From: Lentilitoribacter sp. Alg239-R112
GTDB lineage: Bacteria; Pseudomonadota; Alphaproteobacteria; Rhizobiales; Rhizobiaceae
Length of the DNA: 64,000 bases
Direction of reading: 5' to 3'
NCBI RefSeq assembly: GCF_900537175.1
Contig: NZ_LS999833.1
Location: 1,736,001 to 1,800,000, forward strand
Of this stretch, positions 28,406 to 36,975 are shown piece by piece. A model generated the notes under the pieces. It was not told where the DNA came from. It ran no database searches and saw nothing but the letters and a program-made list of their open reading frames with translations. The first letter of the stretch is position 1; every line of letters begins with the position of its first letter. The position numbers and the translations under genes were made by a program.

Positions 28406-30475
28406 ATGAGTATTACTTTTGCACCTCTTTTCCCAATTTATGTGCTCGCAACAGCGTTTACGCTTACATCATTGTTAGTCATATATAGTGCAATTTCGTC
28501 GCAACGAGGGTGGGGATTGCGTGCGACGGCATTTTCACTTTTGCTGCTATCTCTCACCAATCCGATTTGGACAGATGAGGAGCGAGAACCAGTTAAGAAC
28601 ATCGTCTCTGTGCTTGTTGATAAGAGCCAAAGTCAATTGTTACAAAACAGAGAAAACCAAACTGATTCCACTTTATCAAAACTAGAAGACCAATTGGAAA
28701 AGTTTGATAATATTGAAGTTAAGGTACGCGAATTTAAGAATGAAAAAACAGGTTCGCCTTCAAGTGACCTGTTCTCTTTACTCAACGATGAAATCTCAGA
28801 TATTCCATCAAACCGGCTTGCCGGAACCATTGTGATCACAGACGGTCAAGTTCATGATATTCCACAAGACATTCAGACCCTGGGATTAAAATCACCCCTA
28901 CATGCTCTCGTTACAGGTAACGAGAATGAATTTGATATCAGAATTGAAATCAAGCAAGCACCCCGATTTGCAATCGTCGATGAAACCCAAGAACTAACAT
29001 ATCAAATCTACGTTGACGGAAAACCAATTTCGGAAGTTGAACGGGAGTTTGAGGTCGAGATGAAACTTAACGGCGAATTCGTTTCCACTGAATTTGCCAA
29101 TGCTGATCAATCAGCAAGTGCCTTTATTGATATTCCACGCCGTGGAAAAAATCTTGTTGAATTATCAGTCAAACCAATTGAGGGCGAAGTTAGCACGACC
29201 AATAATATCGCATTTGCAGACATTGAGGGCATTCGCCAAAACCTGAAAGTTCTACTTGTCTCCGGTGCCCCTCATTCGGGGGAACGCGCTTGGCGAAATC
29301 TACTCAAATCGGATACATCCATCGATCTGGTTCACTTTACGATTTTACGTCCACCGGACAGAAATGACGGCACACCAATTGACGAATTATCGCTGATTGC
29401 TTTTCCGACACGGGAATTATTCATAGAGAAAATTGATGAGTTCGATCTCATCATTTTCGACCGCTATCAACGCTTGGGTGTTCTGTCAATTCTCTATTAC
29501 GATAATATCGCACGTTACGTGGAAGAAGGTGGCGCTCTGCTCGTGGCAGCAGGTCCAGAGTTTGCCGGCATTCAGTCAATAGCAACAACTCCATTGGCTC
29601 CAGTACTTCCTGCGTTTCCGACGGGGAATGTGGAGCAAGTTGGTTTCTACCCACGAATTTCTGAAACTGGACAACGACATCCTGTTAGTCGTGATCTACA
29701 AGGGGGCAATGTGGAGCCACCTGCATGGGGGCGCTGGTTCAGGTCAATCGAAGTTTCGGATGTTCGAGGCAACAATGTCTTAAACGGGCCTAACGGGAAT
29801 CCGCTGTTACTACTAAACCGTGAAGGCGAAGGCCGCGTAGCTATGTTGCTATCTGATCATGGTTGGCTTTGGTCGAGAGGTTTTGAGGGTGGCGGGCCGC
29901 ATGTTTCGCTCTACAGACGCATTGCTCACTGGCTCATGAAGGAACCTTTACTGGAAGAAGAAGCCCTCTTTGCCGAAACAAATGGCAATGAAATCCAGAT
30001 AACCCGCCAAACGATGGAAGAAAACACCCCAACGGTTACAATTGTTTCTCCTTCCGGCAAGCAAGAAATCCTTGAAATGGTACCGTCGCAAACAGGCCGT
30101 TTTGAACTTAATCGGGAATTTGCAGAAAATGGTCTCTATCAGATTTCTGATGGAGATTTTACAGCACTCGCGCATGTCGGAGCACTCAATGCACCAGAGT
30201 TTAAAGCAAGTGTCTCGACAACTGATCTACTGTTGCCAACAGTCGAAGAAACCAAAGGAATTGTTGCACGCGTTATGAAAAATGGTGCCGTTGCACTGCC
30301 GCAAATTGTACCGGTGCGCCAACTACCAAATCGAACCAGCGAACGGATGTATCTGCGTACTTCAAACGAGACGGTCTTGAAAGGAATTACACAAATTCCA
30401 CTTCTTAGCGGCTTGCTTGGATTAGCCGCAATATTGTTTGTTCTTTCGTCAACCTGGTATCGAGAGGGTCGCTAG
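28406..30475 (+). CDS. Large membrane protein of the MoxR operon
   Basis: 689 residues. Two N-terminal helices (about 7-30 and 38-55) lead into a long extracytoplasmic region with a vWA-like segment (NIVSVLVDKSQS, later TIVITDGQVHD), an immunoglobulin-like beta stretch, and a glutamine-amidotransferase-like segment (VLLVSGAPHSGERAWRN; YVEEGGALLVAAGPEFAG). A single helix near 665-684 ends the protein. This is the usual third companion in Rhizobiales MoxR operons; function unproven. Starts directly after the previous stop. Its TAG lies within a CTAG shared with the convergent GNAT gene stop. Confidence 0.85.
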   Translation: MSITFAPLFPIYVLATAFTLTSLLVIYSAISSQRGWGLRATAFSLLLLSLTNPIWTDEEREPVKNIVSVLVDKSQSQLLQNRENQTDSTLSKLEDQLEKFDNIEVKVREFKNEKTGSPSSDLFSLLNDEISDIPSNRLAGTIVITDGQVHDIPQDIQTLGLKSPLHALVTGNENEFDIRIEIKQAPRFAIVDETQELTYQIYVDGKPISEVEREFEVEMKLNGEFVSTEFANADQSASAFIDIPRRGKNLVELSVKPIEGEVSTTNNIAFADIEGIRQNLKVLLVSGAPHSGERAWRNLLKSDTSIDLVHFTILRPPDRNDGTPIDELSLIAFPTRELFIEKIDEFDLIIFDRYQRLGVLSILYYDNIARYVEEGGALLVAAGPEFAGIQSIATTPLAPVLPAFPTGNVEQVGFYPRISETGQRHPVSRDLQGGNVEPPAWGRWFRSIEVSDVRGNNVLNGPNGNPLLLLNREGEGRVAMLLSDHGWLWSRGFEGGGPHVSLYRRIAHWLMKEPLLEEEALFAETNGNEIQITRQTMEENTPTVTIVSPSGKQEILEMVPSQTGRFELNREFAENGLYQISDGDFTALAHVGALNAPEFKASVSTTDLLLPTVEETKGIVARVMKNGAVALPQIVPVRQLPNRTSERMYLRTSNETVLKGITQIPLLSGLLGLAAILFVLSSTWYREGR

Positions 30476-30972
30476 ACTGTGCAAAAACGTACTTTACCGG
30501 TCAATTCCATAGGCTTTATCTCAGTAAATGGAAGAAATAGAAGACGGTCACGATCAACCGGTCCAGGCAGCTGCACATCATTCCCCGCTCGCGAAAATCC
30601 AGAGGGTGCATAATAGGCTTCATCACCCACAAGCAGCACACCAGCGGTATTGGTCGCCTTTGCCGCATGAATAGCGTGCTTAAGAAGCTCTCTCCCAATT
30701 CCTTTACGTTTAAAACTGCGATCGACAGCGAGAGGTCCTAACAAGTAAGCATTAACTTCCCCAATAGCAATCGATGTCATGCGGACAGAACCGATTAGTT
30801 CAACTCCGTCTAAACACACGAACGATAGTGCTTTATCATGCGGACCCTGCTCTCGAACACGCGCAGCGGCTCTCGCATGACGTCCAGGACCAAAAGTCTC
30901 CGCATTGAGCTTTTCAATAGCATCATGATGGCATGGGTCTTCATTAAGGTAGGTGAACTGGGAAACGAGCAT
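30472..30972 (-). CDS. GNAT-family N-acetyltransferase
   Basis: 166-residue GCN5-related acetyltransferase of the YhbS-like kind. The acetyl-CoA binding motif A is seen in LGPLAVDRSFKRKGIGRELLKHAI near 76-99 (Q/RxxGxG/A as RKGIGR), preceded by the beta-strand GSVRMTSIAI and followed by VLLVGDEAYYAPSGFSRAG, where YY-x-x-x-GF fits the family. Substrate unknown. Convergent with the MoxR operon: both stop codons lie in one CTAG. Divergent from the glutathionyl-hydroquinone reductase gene. Confidence 0.88.
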   Translation of the reverse strand: MLVSQFTYLNEDPCHHDAIEKLNAETFGPGRHARAAARVREQGPHDKALSFVCLDGVELIGSVRMTSIAIGEVNAYLLGPLAVDRSFKRKGIGRELLKHAIHAAKATNTAGVLLVGDEAYYAPSGFSRAGNDVQLPGPVDRDRLLFLPFTEIKPMELTGKVRFCTV

Positions 30973-31261
30973 GTTAATATCCTAAATTACAAAATAGATA
31001 AATCGACCTGCCAAGCAGATCGTTAGTTACCTATCGTCGTCGTAATTTTAGAATACTCATCAAAATAAATCCCTTTATCAAAATTCCATTAGCAGCAAAA
31101 AAAACATACGTCCAACGAATAATTTGCCAACCGTAGAAAATTCACAGGATGTGAAATATCATGATCATTGCAAATTCCGATACAATCTGGTCCGGATTAT
31201 GTGGCTTGTTAGCTTATCCATCTATCCCATATACCTAAACAAGATTATAGGAGATAAGACG

Positions 31262-32242
31262 ATGGGTAAATTAGTCGACGGAAAATGGCATGATGTTTGG
31301 TATGATACCAAAGAAACTGACGGCCATTTTAAGCGTAAGGACGCAAGCTTCCGTAACTGGATAACCAAGGATGGCAGCGCAGGCCCCACAGGTGTAGGCG
31401 GGTTTAAGGCTGAAAAGGATCGTTATCATCTTTACGTTTCATATGCATGCCCCTGGGCACACCGCACTTTGATATTCCGACAACTAAAAGGCCTTGAAGA
31501 TGTAATCAGCCTATCCGTTGTTGATCATTTTATGGGAACAAACGGCTGGGAATTCCATGATCGTGATGGTGGAACCGTTGATCATGTTCACGGTGCGAAT
31601 TTCATGCATGAAATCTATACCAAGGCAATGCCAGATTATACAGGGCGTGTGACAGTCCCGGTGCTTTGGGATAAGAAGACAAACACGATTGTTTCAAATG
31701 AATCTTCTGAAATCATCCGTATGATGAACTCGGAATTTGCAGAATATAGCAACTCTGACTACGATTATTACCCCCAAGAACTTCAATCAGAAATCGATAA
31801 AATCAATGAACTCGTTTACAGCAATGTAAATAACGGGGTTTACAAATGCGGCTTTGCAACCACACAAGAAGCCTATGAAACAAATTTTGCAAACCTATTT
31901 GAAAAACTCGACCTGCTTGATGAACGTTTAGGAACATCCCGATATCTCGTTGGCAATCAGATTACAGAAGCTGATTGGAGATTGTTTACAACGCTTGTCC
32001 GTTTTGATGCGGTTTATGTTAGTCATTTTAAGTGCAACAAAAAGCGGATCGATGATTACAAAAATCTGTCAGGCTATCTTCGCGAACTCTACCAATATTC
32101 AGGCGTTGCAGAAACAGTGAATATGTTTCACATCAAGCAACATTATTATGCGAGCCATGAGACAATAAATCCAACTCGGATTGTGCCTAACGGGCCGGAG
32201 CTTAACTTAGATGCACCGCACGGTCGCGAACAAATAGGTTAA
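31262..32242 (+). CDS. yqjG: Glutathionyl-hydroquinone reductase (Xi-class GST)
   Basis: 326-residue cytosolic enzyme that reduces glutathionyl-hydroquinones and similar S-conjugates to GSH and the free hydroquinone. The Xi-class signature CPWAHR with catalytic Cys63 is present, followed by GWEFHDRDG-type loop, TVPVLWDKKTNTIVSNESSEIIRMMN (about 135-160) and the C-terminal helical domain with VGNQITEADWRLFTTLVRFD. AGGAG eight bases upstream fixes the start; longer in-frame starts would add non-homologous residues. Its TAA shares TTAA with the stop of the convergent NUDIX gene. Confidence 0.94.
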   Translation: MGKLVDGKWHDVWYDTKETDGHFKRKDASFRNWITKDGSAGPTGVGGFKAEKDRYHLYVSYACPWAHRTLIFRQLKGLEDVISLSVVDHFMGTNGWEFHDRDGGTVDHVHGANFMHEIYTKAMPDYTGRVTVPVLWDKKTNTIVSNESSEIIRMMNSEFAEYSNSDYDYYPQELQSEIDKINELVYSNVNNGVYKCGFATTQEAYETNFANLFEKLDLLDERLGTSRYLVGNQITEADWRLFTTLVRFDAVYVSHFKCNKKRIDDYKNLSGYLRELYQYSGVAETVNMFHIKQHYYASHETINPTRIVPNGPELNLDAPHGREQIG

Positions 32243-32769
32243 CTCCAAATTTCGGAAATCGGTTGCTCGCCTTTCAACTCTGCCAGGCGAGCAAGCACTG
32301 GCTTGGTTGTATTTTCAGGCAACTTATCAACGTTAAAGAAGCCACTCTCAGCTATTTCGGCGTCAGGCAATCTAATTTGAGTTTGTTCTACCTGACAAGA
32401 GTAAAACGCCACATGATCTCGGTTTGAATATCTTTTATTATGAAACATACCGATAATTTTGGGATCAGAAATACAGACGAGATTACCTTCTTCACGAAGT
32501 TCATTTCGCATTGCCTGGAGCATCGTCTGATTTCGCTCGACCCCACCACCTGGGAAATGCCATCCATCGACGTAGGTGTGCCTGACTAGAAAGACCTCGT
32601 CTTGATCATTAAACGCTGCAATACGCACACCCAATGTCATAGGTCGGCTCATTTTATGCCATACATGGAAAAGACGAGCGATGTATAAAGAGGGAATATT
32701 CAAGCGTCTGAGAACTTGCCCAAAGCGGTAACCCACTATATCAAGCCTGTTATGTTTCGTCTTGCTCAT
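32239..32769 (-). CDS. NUDIX hydrolase
   Basis: 176 residues from the chosen ATG. The NUDIX box GGGVERNQTMLQAMRNELREEGNL lies near 83-106; the pair preceding REE deviates (NELREEG fits REUxEExGU). The N-terminal ARLFHVWHKMSRPMTLGVRI segment matches this Rhizobiales subfamily, so the start is upstream of the internal Met at 32652. With the ATG at 32769 its 5' end overlaps the divergent metallophosphoesterase start by 18 bases. Substrate unknown. Confidence 0.87.
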   Translation of the reverse strand: MSKTKHNRLDIVGYRFGQVLRRLNIPSLYIARLFHVWHKMSRPMTLGVRIAAFNDQDEVFLVRHTYVDGWHFPGGGVERNQTMLQAMRNELREEGNLVCISDPKIIGMFHNKRYSNRDHVAFYSCQVEQTQIRLPDAEIAESGFFNVDKLPENTTKPVLARLAELKGEQPISEIWS

Positions 32770-33642
32770 ATATCTGATCTCCACATAGGCCCTATGCCTA
32801 GCATGCGGTGGCATGAATTATTATCAAAGCGCATTACAGGCTATATCAATTGGCACAGGCATAGGAAAGCATTTCACCATGTAGCTGTTCTTGAAACGGT
32901 TATGAATGAGCTTAAAGGCTTTGAACCTGACCACTTAGCCATAACGGGCGACCTTGTAAACATAGCCACGCAAAGTGAAATTTCCCGAGCTCGCTTATGG
33001 CTTGAGAATAATTGCGACAAAAGTCATACTAGCCTCGTCCCGGGGAATCATGACGCGTATGTTCCCGGTGCATTTAAAAGTGCAACTAATTCCTGGAGGC
33101 CTTGGATATCAGGTAATAATGCTCGCTCGAACAACCAATTCCCCTATATAAAAATCAGGGGTTCCATTGCGATCATAGGGTTTTCAACCTCGAATGCGAC
33201 TCTACCTTTTTACGCCACTGGAAATTTTCCGAAGATGCAGGCGGTTCTGGGAAGGCAGTTATTAAATCAAGCAAAAGCGGATGGTCTTTTCCGAGTTATT
33301 CTTATCCACCATCCTCCCTATCACAATGCTACACATCCAATGAAAAGAATGATCGGCATAAATCGGTTTCAAGAAATGATATCGGAAACGGGTGTTGAAT
33401 TAATTTTGCACGGCCATACTCATTTAAATACGGTCCATAATATTGAACTGCCTAAGGGATCAGCGTGTGCGGTGGGCATATCCTCGGCAAGTCAGGCCTC
33501 TGGAGACAAGAAACCCGTTGCTGGATTTAATTTATTTGATATAGAAAAACAAACCAATGGCTGGAAATGCCTGCATAGAAGATATGCGGTTGAATCCACT
33601 ACAAACTCAGCTAACCTAATAGAGAAAAATCAGTTATTTTAA
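32752..33642 (+). CDS. Metallophosphoesterase
   Basis: 296-residue calcineurin-like phosphoesterase, cytosolic, with all five metal motifs: ISDLHIG near 7-13, ITGDLVN near 69-75, VPGNHDAY near 100-107, IHHPPYHN near 184-191 and LHGHTHLN near 222-229. Closest in pattern to CpdA/Icc-type phosphodiesterases, but the substrate (cAMP, UDP-diacylglucosamine or other) is not decided by these motifs. The ATG at 32752 gives MFRLAHISD, the usual start; a longer frame from 32716 lies inside the divergent NUDIX gene. Stop is three bases from the convergent gene at 33646. Confidence 0.9.
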   Translation: MFRLAHISDLHIGPMPSMRWHELLSKRITGYINWHRHRKAFHHVAVLETVMNELKGFEPDHLAITGDLVNIATQSEISRARLWLENNCDKSHTSLVPGNHDAYVPGAFKSATNSWRPWISGNNARSNNQFPYIKIRGSIAIIGFSTSNATLPFYATGNFPKMQAVLGRQLLNQAKADGLFRVILIHHPPYHNATHPMKRMIGINRFQEMISETGVELILHGHTHLNTVHNIELPKGSACAVGISSASQASGDKKPVAGFNLFDIEKQTNGWKCLHRRYAVESTTNSANLIEKNQLF

Positions 33643-33645
33643 TCT

Positions 33646-34287
33646 CTAAACAGATTGAATAAAGGCGATAATCTCGTCGTAATAATTGACCGTCAAAGCA
33701 AGACCTAAAACACCACCAATAAGAAACCAGATAATCGCAATAACCATGCTTGCTGAACCAGACTGACTGCGTTTTTCATCGATTAAGACTTCCGTATCAT
33801 CGGTCTCTTCTTGATCTATATTACGACCAAGACTCTCATTCGTCATACGAGAATAATAATCTTTGAAATCTTCGAGATCGCCCTCGATAATTTTCTCTCG
33901 TTCAATCACGCGATCCGCGACGTAGTTACCAATTTGGCCCGCTATCGTCTTCAAATCGCTATCTTCAGCCAAAACGACTCGTCCAAGTCGACTATCGCGC
34001 ACGAAACGAAAAGTTCTCCTGTCACGCCCCATGTGCACGTGCGTTACGCTATCAATCCAAAACCGTGGTTGTTCGCCAGAAGATATTGAAAAATCGAACC
34101 TATCGTCCTCCTGATCAACATCATTAATGAGAGGTTCCAACTCCTCCATCAAAAGTTCAAGACGAGCCTTATCGGCCTCTTTCATATCGATGACGACATC
34201 TTCACGTTCCGCAGCAACTATCCTGCGCTCACGAACGACATCAGAAAGCCGACGATCATTTGTTATGTTATCTTTGTTCTTTGACAT
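33646..34287 (-). CDS. Conserved hypothetical protein, C-terminal membrane anchor
   Basis: 213 residues; I recall close relatives only as uncharacterised Rhizobiales proteins. Charged, helix-rich N-terminus (RRLSDVVRERRIVAAEREDVV), a central domain around FDFSISSGEQPRFWIDSVTHVHMGRDRRTFRFVRD (about 63-98), a second helical stretch, and one transmembrane helix at about 182-203 (VIAIIWFLIGGVLGLALTV), leaving about ten residues behind. Topology suggests a tail-anchored cytosolic protein. Lies alone between a metallophosphoesterase and leuA; no function can be assigned. Confidence 0.8.
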   Translation of the reverse strand: MSKNKDNITNDRRLSDVVRERRIVAAEREDVVIDMKEADKARLELLMEELEPLINDVDQEDDRFDFSISSGEQPRFWIDSVTHVHMGRDRRTFRFVRDSRLGRVVLAEDSDLKTIAGQIGNYVADRVIEREKIIEGDLEDFKDYYSRMTNESLGRNIDQEETDDTEVLIDEKRSQSGSASMVIAIIWFLIGGVLGLALTVNYYDEIIAFIQSV

Positions 34288-34386
34288 GGTTTTTGTCCAA
34301 AAATTATGGTTAACAGAAGCTTAACACAAAACATGAACATAGGCGAGCGCGATAATTGCGCTCACCTCATTTCAGAGGAAATATAC

Positions 34387-36096
34387 CTAGTTTTCCAAGA
34401 TTCGATTAGCAGCAGAAACAATTGCCGATAACGATGAAGACACGATGTTTGTGTGTATACCAGCACCGTGTATCTTTTTACCTGCCGTCTCAACTTCCAT
34501 GTAACAAATAGCGGATGCATTAGAGCCATGTTGAAGCGAATGTTCAGAATAGTTGGCTACCGTCATTTCAACACCAAGATATTTGGACAAAGCGTTGATA
34601 AAACCATCAATTGGACCAGTGCCTACACCTTTAATTTCGTGTTCAACACCACCATCAGAAATTCGAGCAATGATCTCTCTTAAACTCTCGTTCTCCGGAT
34701 GAGTATGCGTTGTATGATCTTTGAATTTAAGGCGACTACCTTCTTGATGTACATAGATGCCCATGAAATGTTCGTAAATCCGTTCCGCTGGCAATTCAAC
34801 ACCTTCGTCATCTGTAACTTTTTGTACTTCCTTACTAAATTCAATTTGAAGTGCACGCGGTAAATTAATCCCGTAATCTTCATTCAGAATATAAGCAATA
34901 CCGCCCTTACCTGATTGAGAGTTAATACGAATTATAGCTTCATATGTACGACCAACATCCTGCGGATCAATCGGTAAATAAGGCACTTCCCAAAGTGGCT
35001 TATTCGCTTGTTTGATAGATTTCATACCTTTGTTGATAGCATCTTGGTGTGATCCGGAAAACGCAGTGTAAACCAATTCACCCACATACGGATGGCGTTG
35101 AGGAACCTTCATTTGGTTGGAATATTCATACACGTCTTTGATACGTTCGATATCCGTACAATCAAGTTTGGGATCAACCCCTTGAGTAAACATATTCAAT
35201 GCCAATGTTACAACATCAACATTACCGGTTCGCTCACCATTCCCAAATAACGTTCCTTCAACACGGTCGGCACCAGCCATAAGCGCAAGCTCTGTTGCTG
35301 CAATTCCAGTACCTCTGTCATTATGCGGGTGTAGAGAAATAGTAACGCTGTCCCTGCGGTCCACATTTCGGCAGAACCATTCGATCTGATCAGCATGAAT
35401 ATTTGGTGTCGACATTTCAACGGTTGCGGGCAAATTTAATATCAACTTATTTTCTGGCGTTGGCTGTATTTCAGCAACAACCGCATTACAGATATCAAGC
35501 GATACTTCCAACTCTGTACCCGTAAAGCTCTCAGGCGAATACTGAAAACGATAACCGCCACCTGCTTCTTCAGCCATATCGATAATCATTTTGGCTGCGT
35601 CAACAGCGATTTGCTTTATGCCCTTAACATCCTTACCAAACACCACACGGCGCTGTAATTCTGAAGTTGAATTATAGAAATGAACAATAGGCTTATTGGC
35701 ACCCTTTAACGCCTCAAAAGTCCGTGTGATCAACTCGGGTCTGCACTGCACCAATACTTGAAGGGACACGTCATTCGGCACCCCACCCTCTTCAATACAC
35801 CAACGCGCAAAGTCAAAATCTGTTTGCGATGCAGATGGAAACCCGATCTCGATTTCCTTGAAGCCCATATCAAGCAAAAGCTTGAACATCCTTGCTTTTC
35901 TGTCGTGCCCCATTGGATCAACCAAGGCCTGATTTCCATCTCTAAGATCAACAGAACACCAAGTCGGTGCCTCTGTTATAGCCTTGTTTGGCCATGTTCG
36001 ATCCGTTAGCGCTACTGGCGCATATGGTTGATATTTGCCCGATGCAAAGGGCATACCCTTGTTACTTGAAGATGATGGGTTCGCATTTTTAGTCAT
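34387..36096 (-). CDS. leuA: 2-isopropylmalate synthase (LeuA2 type)
   Basis: First committed step of leucine synthesis: condenses acetyl-CoA and 2-oxoisovalerate. 569 residues, the longer LeuA2 form. Catalytic TIM barrel with WCSVDLRDGNQAL near 46-58, the metal-ligand SLHPHNDRGTG near 249-259, then linker and the C-terminal leucine-binding regulatory domain (about 430-569). ATG chosen with GAGAAG upstream; an internal Met at residue 15 is an alternative. Expression is probably under transcription attenuation by the Leu-rich leader at 36229-36351, besides allosteric Leu feedback. Confidence 0.96.
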   Translation of the reverse strand: MTKNANPSSSSNKGMPFASGKYQPYAPVALTDRTWPNKAITEAPTWCSVDLRDGNQALVDPMGHDRKARMFKLLLDMGFKEIEIGFPSASQTDFDFARWCIEEGGVPNDVSLQVLVQCRPELITRTFEALKGANKPIVHFYNSTSELQRRVVFGKDVKGIKQIAVDAAKMIIDMAEEAGGGYRFQYSPESFTGTELEVSLDICNAVVAEIQPTPENKLILNLPATVEMSTPNIHADQIEWFCRNVDRRDSVTISLHPHNDRGTGIAATELALMAGADRVEGTLFGNGERTGNVDVVTLALNMFTQGVDPKLDCTDIERIKDVYEYSNQMKVPQRHPYVGELVYTAFSGSHQDAINKGMKSIKQANKPLWEVPYLPIDPQDVGRTYEAIIRINSQSGKGGIAYILNEDYGINLPRALQIEFSKEVQKVTDDEGVELPAERIYEHFMGIYVHQEGSRLKFKDHTTHTHPENESLREIIARISDGGVEHEIKGVGTGPIDGFINALSKYLGVEMTVANYSEHSLQHGSNASAICYMEVETAGKKIHGAGIHTNIVSSSLSAIVSAANRILEN

Positions 36097-36194
36097 GGTT
36101 CTTCTCTCGTAATAACCACCCGTTCAGGCACATTTTGCCATAGAACACAGGGTGTCCTCATATGGAATATTCAATTTAATATGTAAAGACTTAA

Positions 36195-36246
36195 GGAGCA
36201 GCTTGGTCATCGACCGCCGGACGCCCCGTTAATGAGCCCGACGACC
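36195..36246 (-). promoter_or_regulatory. leu attenuator: competing hairpins
   Basis: On the minus strand GGTCGTCGG (36246-36238, within the end of the leader peptide frame) can pair over nine positions with TCGATGACC (36213-36205). The latter is also the 3' side of a hairpin GGTC-GAT-GACC nested in a longer stem (GGGGC with GCTCC, CGGC with GCTG; 36227-36195) that acts as the terminator candidate, followed by TTAAGTCTTTACAT. The two foldings exclude each other, as expected of ribosome-controlled attenuation. No long T-run follows, so efficiency is uncertain. Confidence 0.65.
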
Positions 36247-36351
36247 GCCAATAAGCAGAAGAAGACCCAGAAGAACAGATTGAATACCAGCATTGGAAGC
36301 AGCGCTTCTAATGTTCAAAAGAAATTGAATTTTTAATACTGGCAAGATCAT
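36229..36351 (-). CDS. leuL: leuA leader peptide
   Basis: A 40-codon frame from ATG at 36349-36351 to TAA, beginning MILPVLKIQF and holding a run of leucine codons, VLLGLLLLIGG at residues 26-36 (six Leu in seven positions). It ends 16 bases before the terminator-like stem. This is the classical form of a leucine attenuator leader upstream of leuA. No Shine-Dalgarno is visible; a -10-like TTTAAT (36363-36368) with TTGCTA (36384-36389) 15 bases further up suggests a nearly leaderless message. A TTG at 36318 could be an alternative start. An overlapping ATG frame of 28 hydrophobic residues was considered less likely. Confidence 0.7.
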   Translation of the reverse strand: MILPVLKIQFLLNIRSAASNAGIQSVLLGLLLLIGGRRAH

Positions 36352-36417
36352 AATGGTTGATAATTAAACTTGGCTCACCAAAATAGCAAGAGAAATTGAT
36401 CTAATGTTCAAATTAGC

Positions 36418-36951
36418 TCAGATAGTATTTGAACTCTTCGCACCATCAGCAAAATTTCCTGTCATCAACTCTTCGACAAAAAAGCTAATAAGTTGAGGAC
36501 GTCCAGACACATTCGCTTTTTTATAAATGGCGTTCAACTGGGCCTTAATTGTACCTTCTTTGGTTTCTCGCATAACAGAAATCTCGCTTATCCCGAGACC
36601 TTTAACGGCCAATAAAGCAACGTCACTTTCAGAACTGGTAAGGCCCCATTCTTGAAATGATTGATGCAGCACCGCATTGAATTCGCCGGACGCTGCCCGC
36701 AACTTCTCTTTTAATTGACCAGATTCAGCGCGAAGATTTACTAACTGCCGACCAGTTGCAATCATGCTGATAACCATAACAATGACGATGACAAACTCGA
36801 AAACCTCAAAATTGATGAAGCCAATCTTCTCTGGAACGTTAGTAAATTCCCGAATTGCATCGCCAATGAAGAATAGAACACATAGGGTCTGGGCGATAAA
36901 AAGTGCCCTAATACCTTTACGATTATCAGGAAAGTCAAAATAATTCATCAC
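36418..36951 (-). CDS. Membrane-bound LuxR-type HTH regulator
   Basis: 177 residues: two predicted transmembrane helices at about 15-36 (ALFIAQTLCVLFFIGDAI) and 48-66 (VFEFVIVIVMVISMIATG), a short coiled linker, then a LuxR/GerE-like helix-turn-helix at about 101-163 (LTSSESDVALLAVKGLGISEIS; TKEGTIKAQLNAIYKKANV). No receiver or ligand-binding domain is seen, so the membrane part may be the sensor. It follows the bis-haem oxidoreductase gene by 24 bases on the same strand and probably belongs to its operon. Target genes unknown. Confidence 0.8.
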   Translation of the reverse strand: MMNYFDFPDNRKGIRALFIAQTLCVLFFIGDAIREFTNVPEKIGFINFEVFEFVIVIVMVISMIATGRQLVNLRAESGQLKEKLRAASGEFNAVLHQSFQEWGLTSSESDVALLAVKGLGISEISVMRETKEGTIKAQLNAIYKKANVSGRPQLISFFVEELMTGNFADGAKSSNTI

Positions 36952-36975
36952 ACGTCTCCCATGCAGGAGTAGATA

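Larger units (their letters stand above)
36097..36417. other. 321-bp leuA leader region
   Basis: Contains the candidate promoter, leader peptide and attenuator described at 36195-36368, then about 100 bases of leader up to the leuA start. The 13-mer TCTAATGTTCAAA occurs twice, at 36307-36319 and 36400-36412, and a shared TCAATTTCT (minus strand) lies beside each copy. Confidence 0.6.

Noticed and set aside
36205..36291. ATG-initiated 28-residue hydrophobic frame inside the leu leader (minus strand)
   Set aside because: It overlaps the Leu-rich frame in another phase; the run of Leu codons placed just before competing stems upstream of leuA fits the other frame much better. Not fully excluded.
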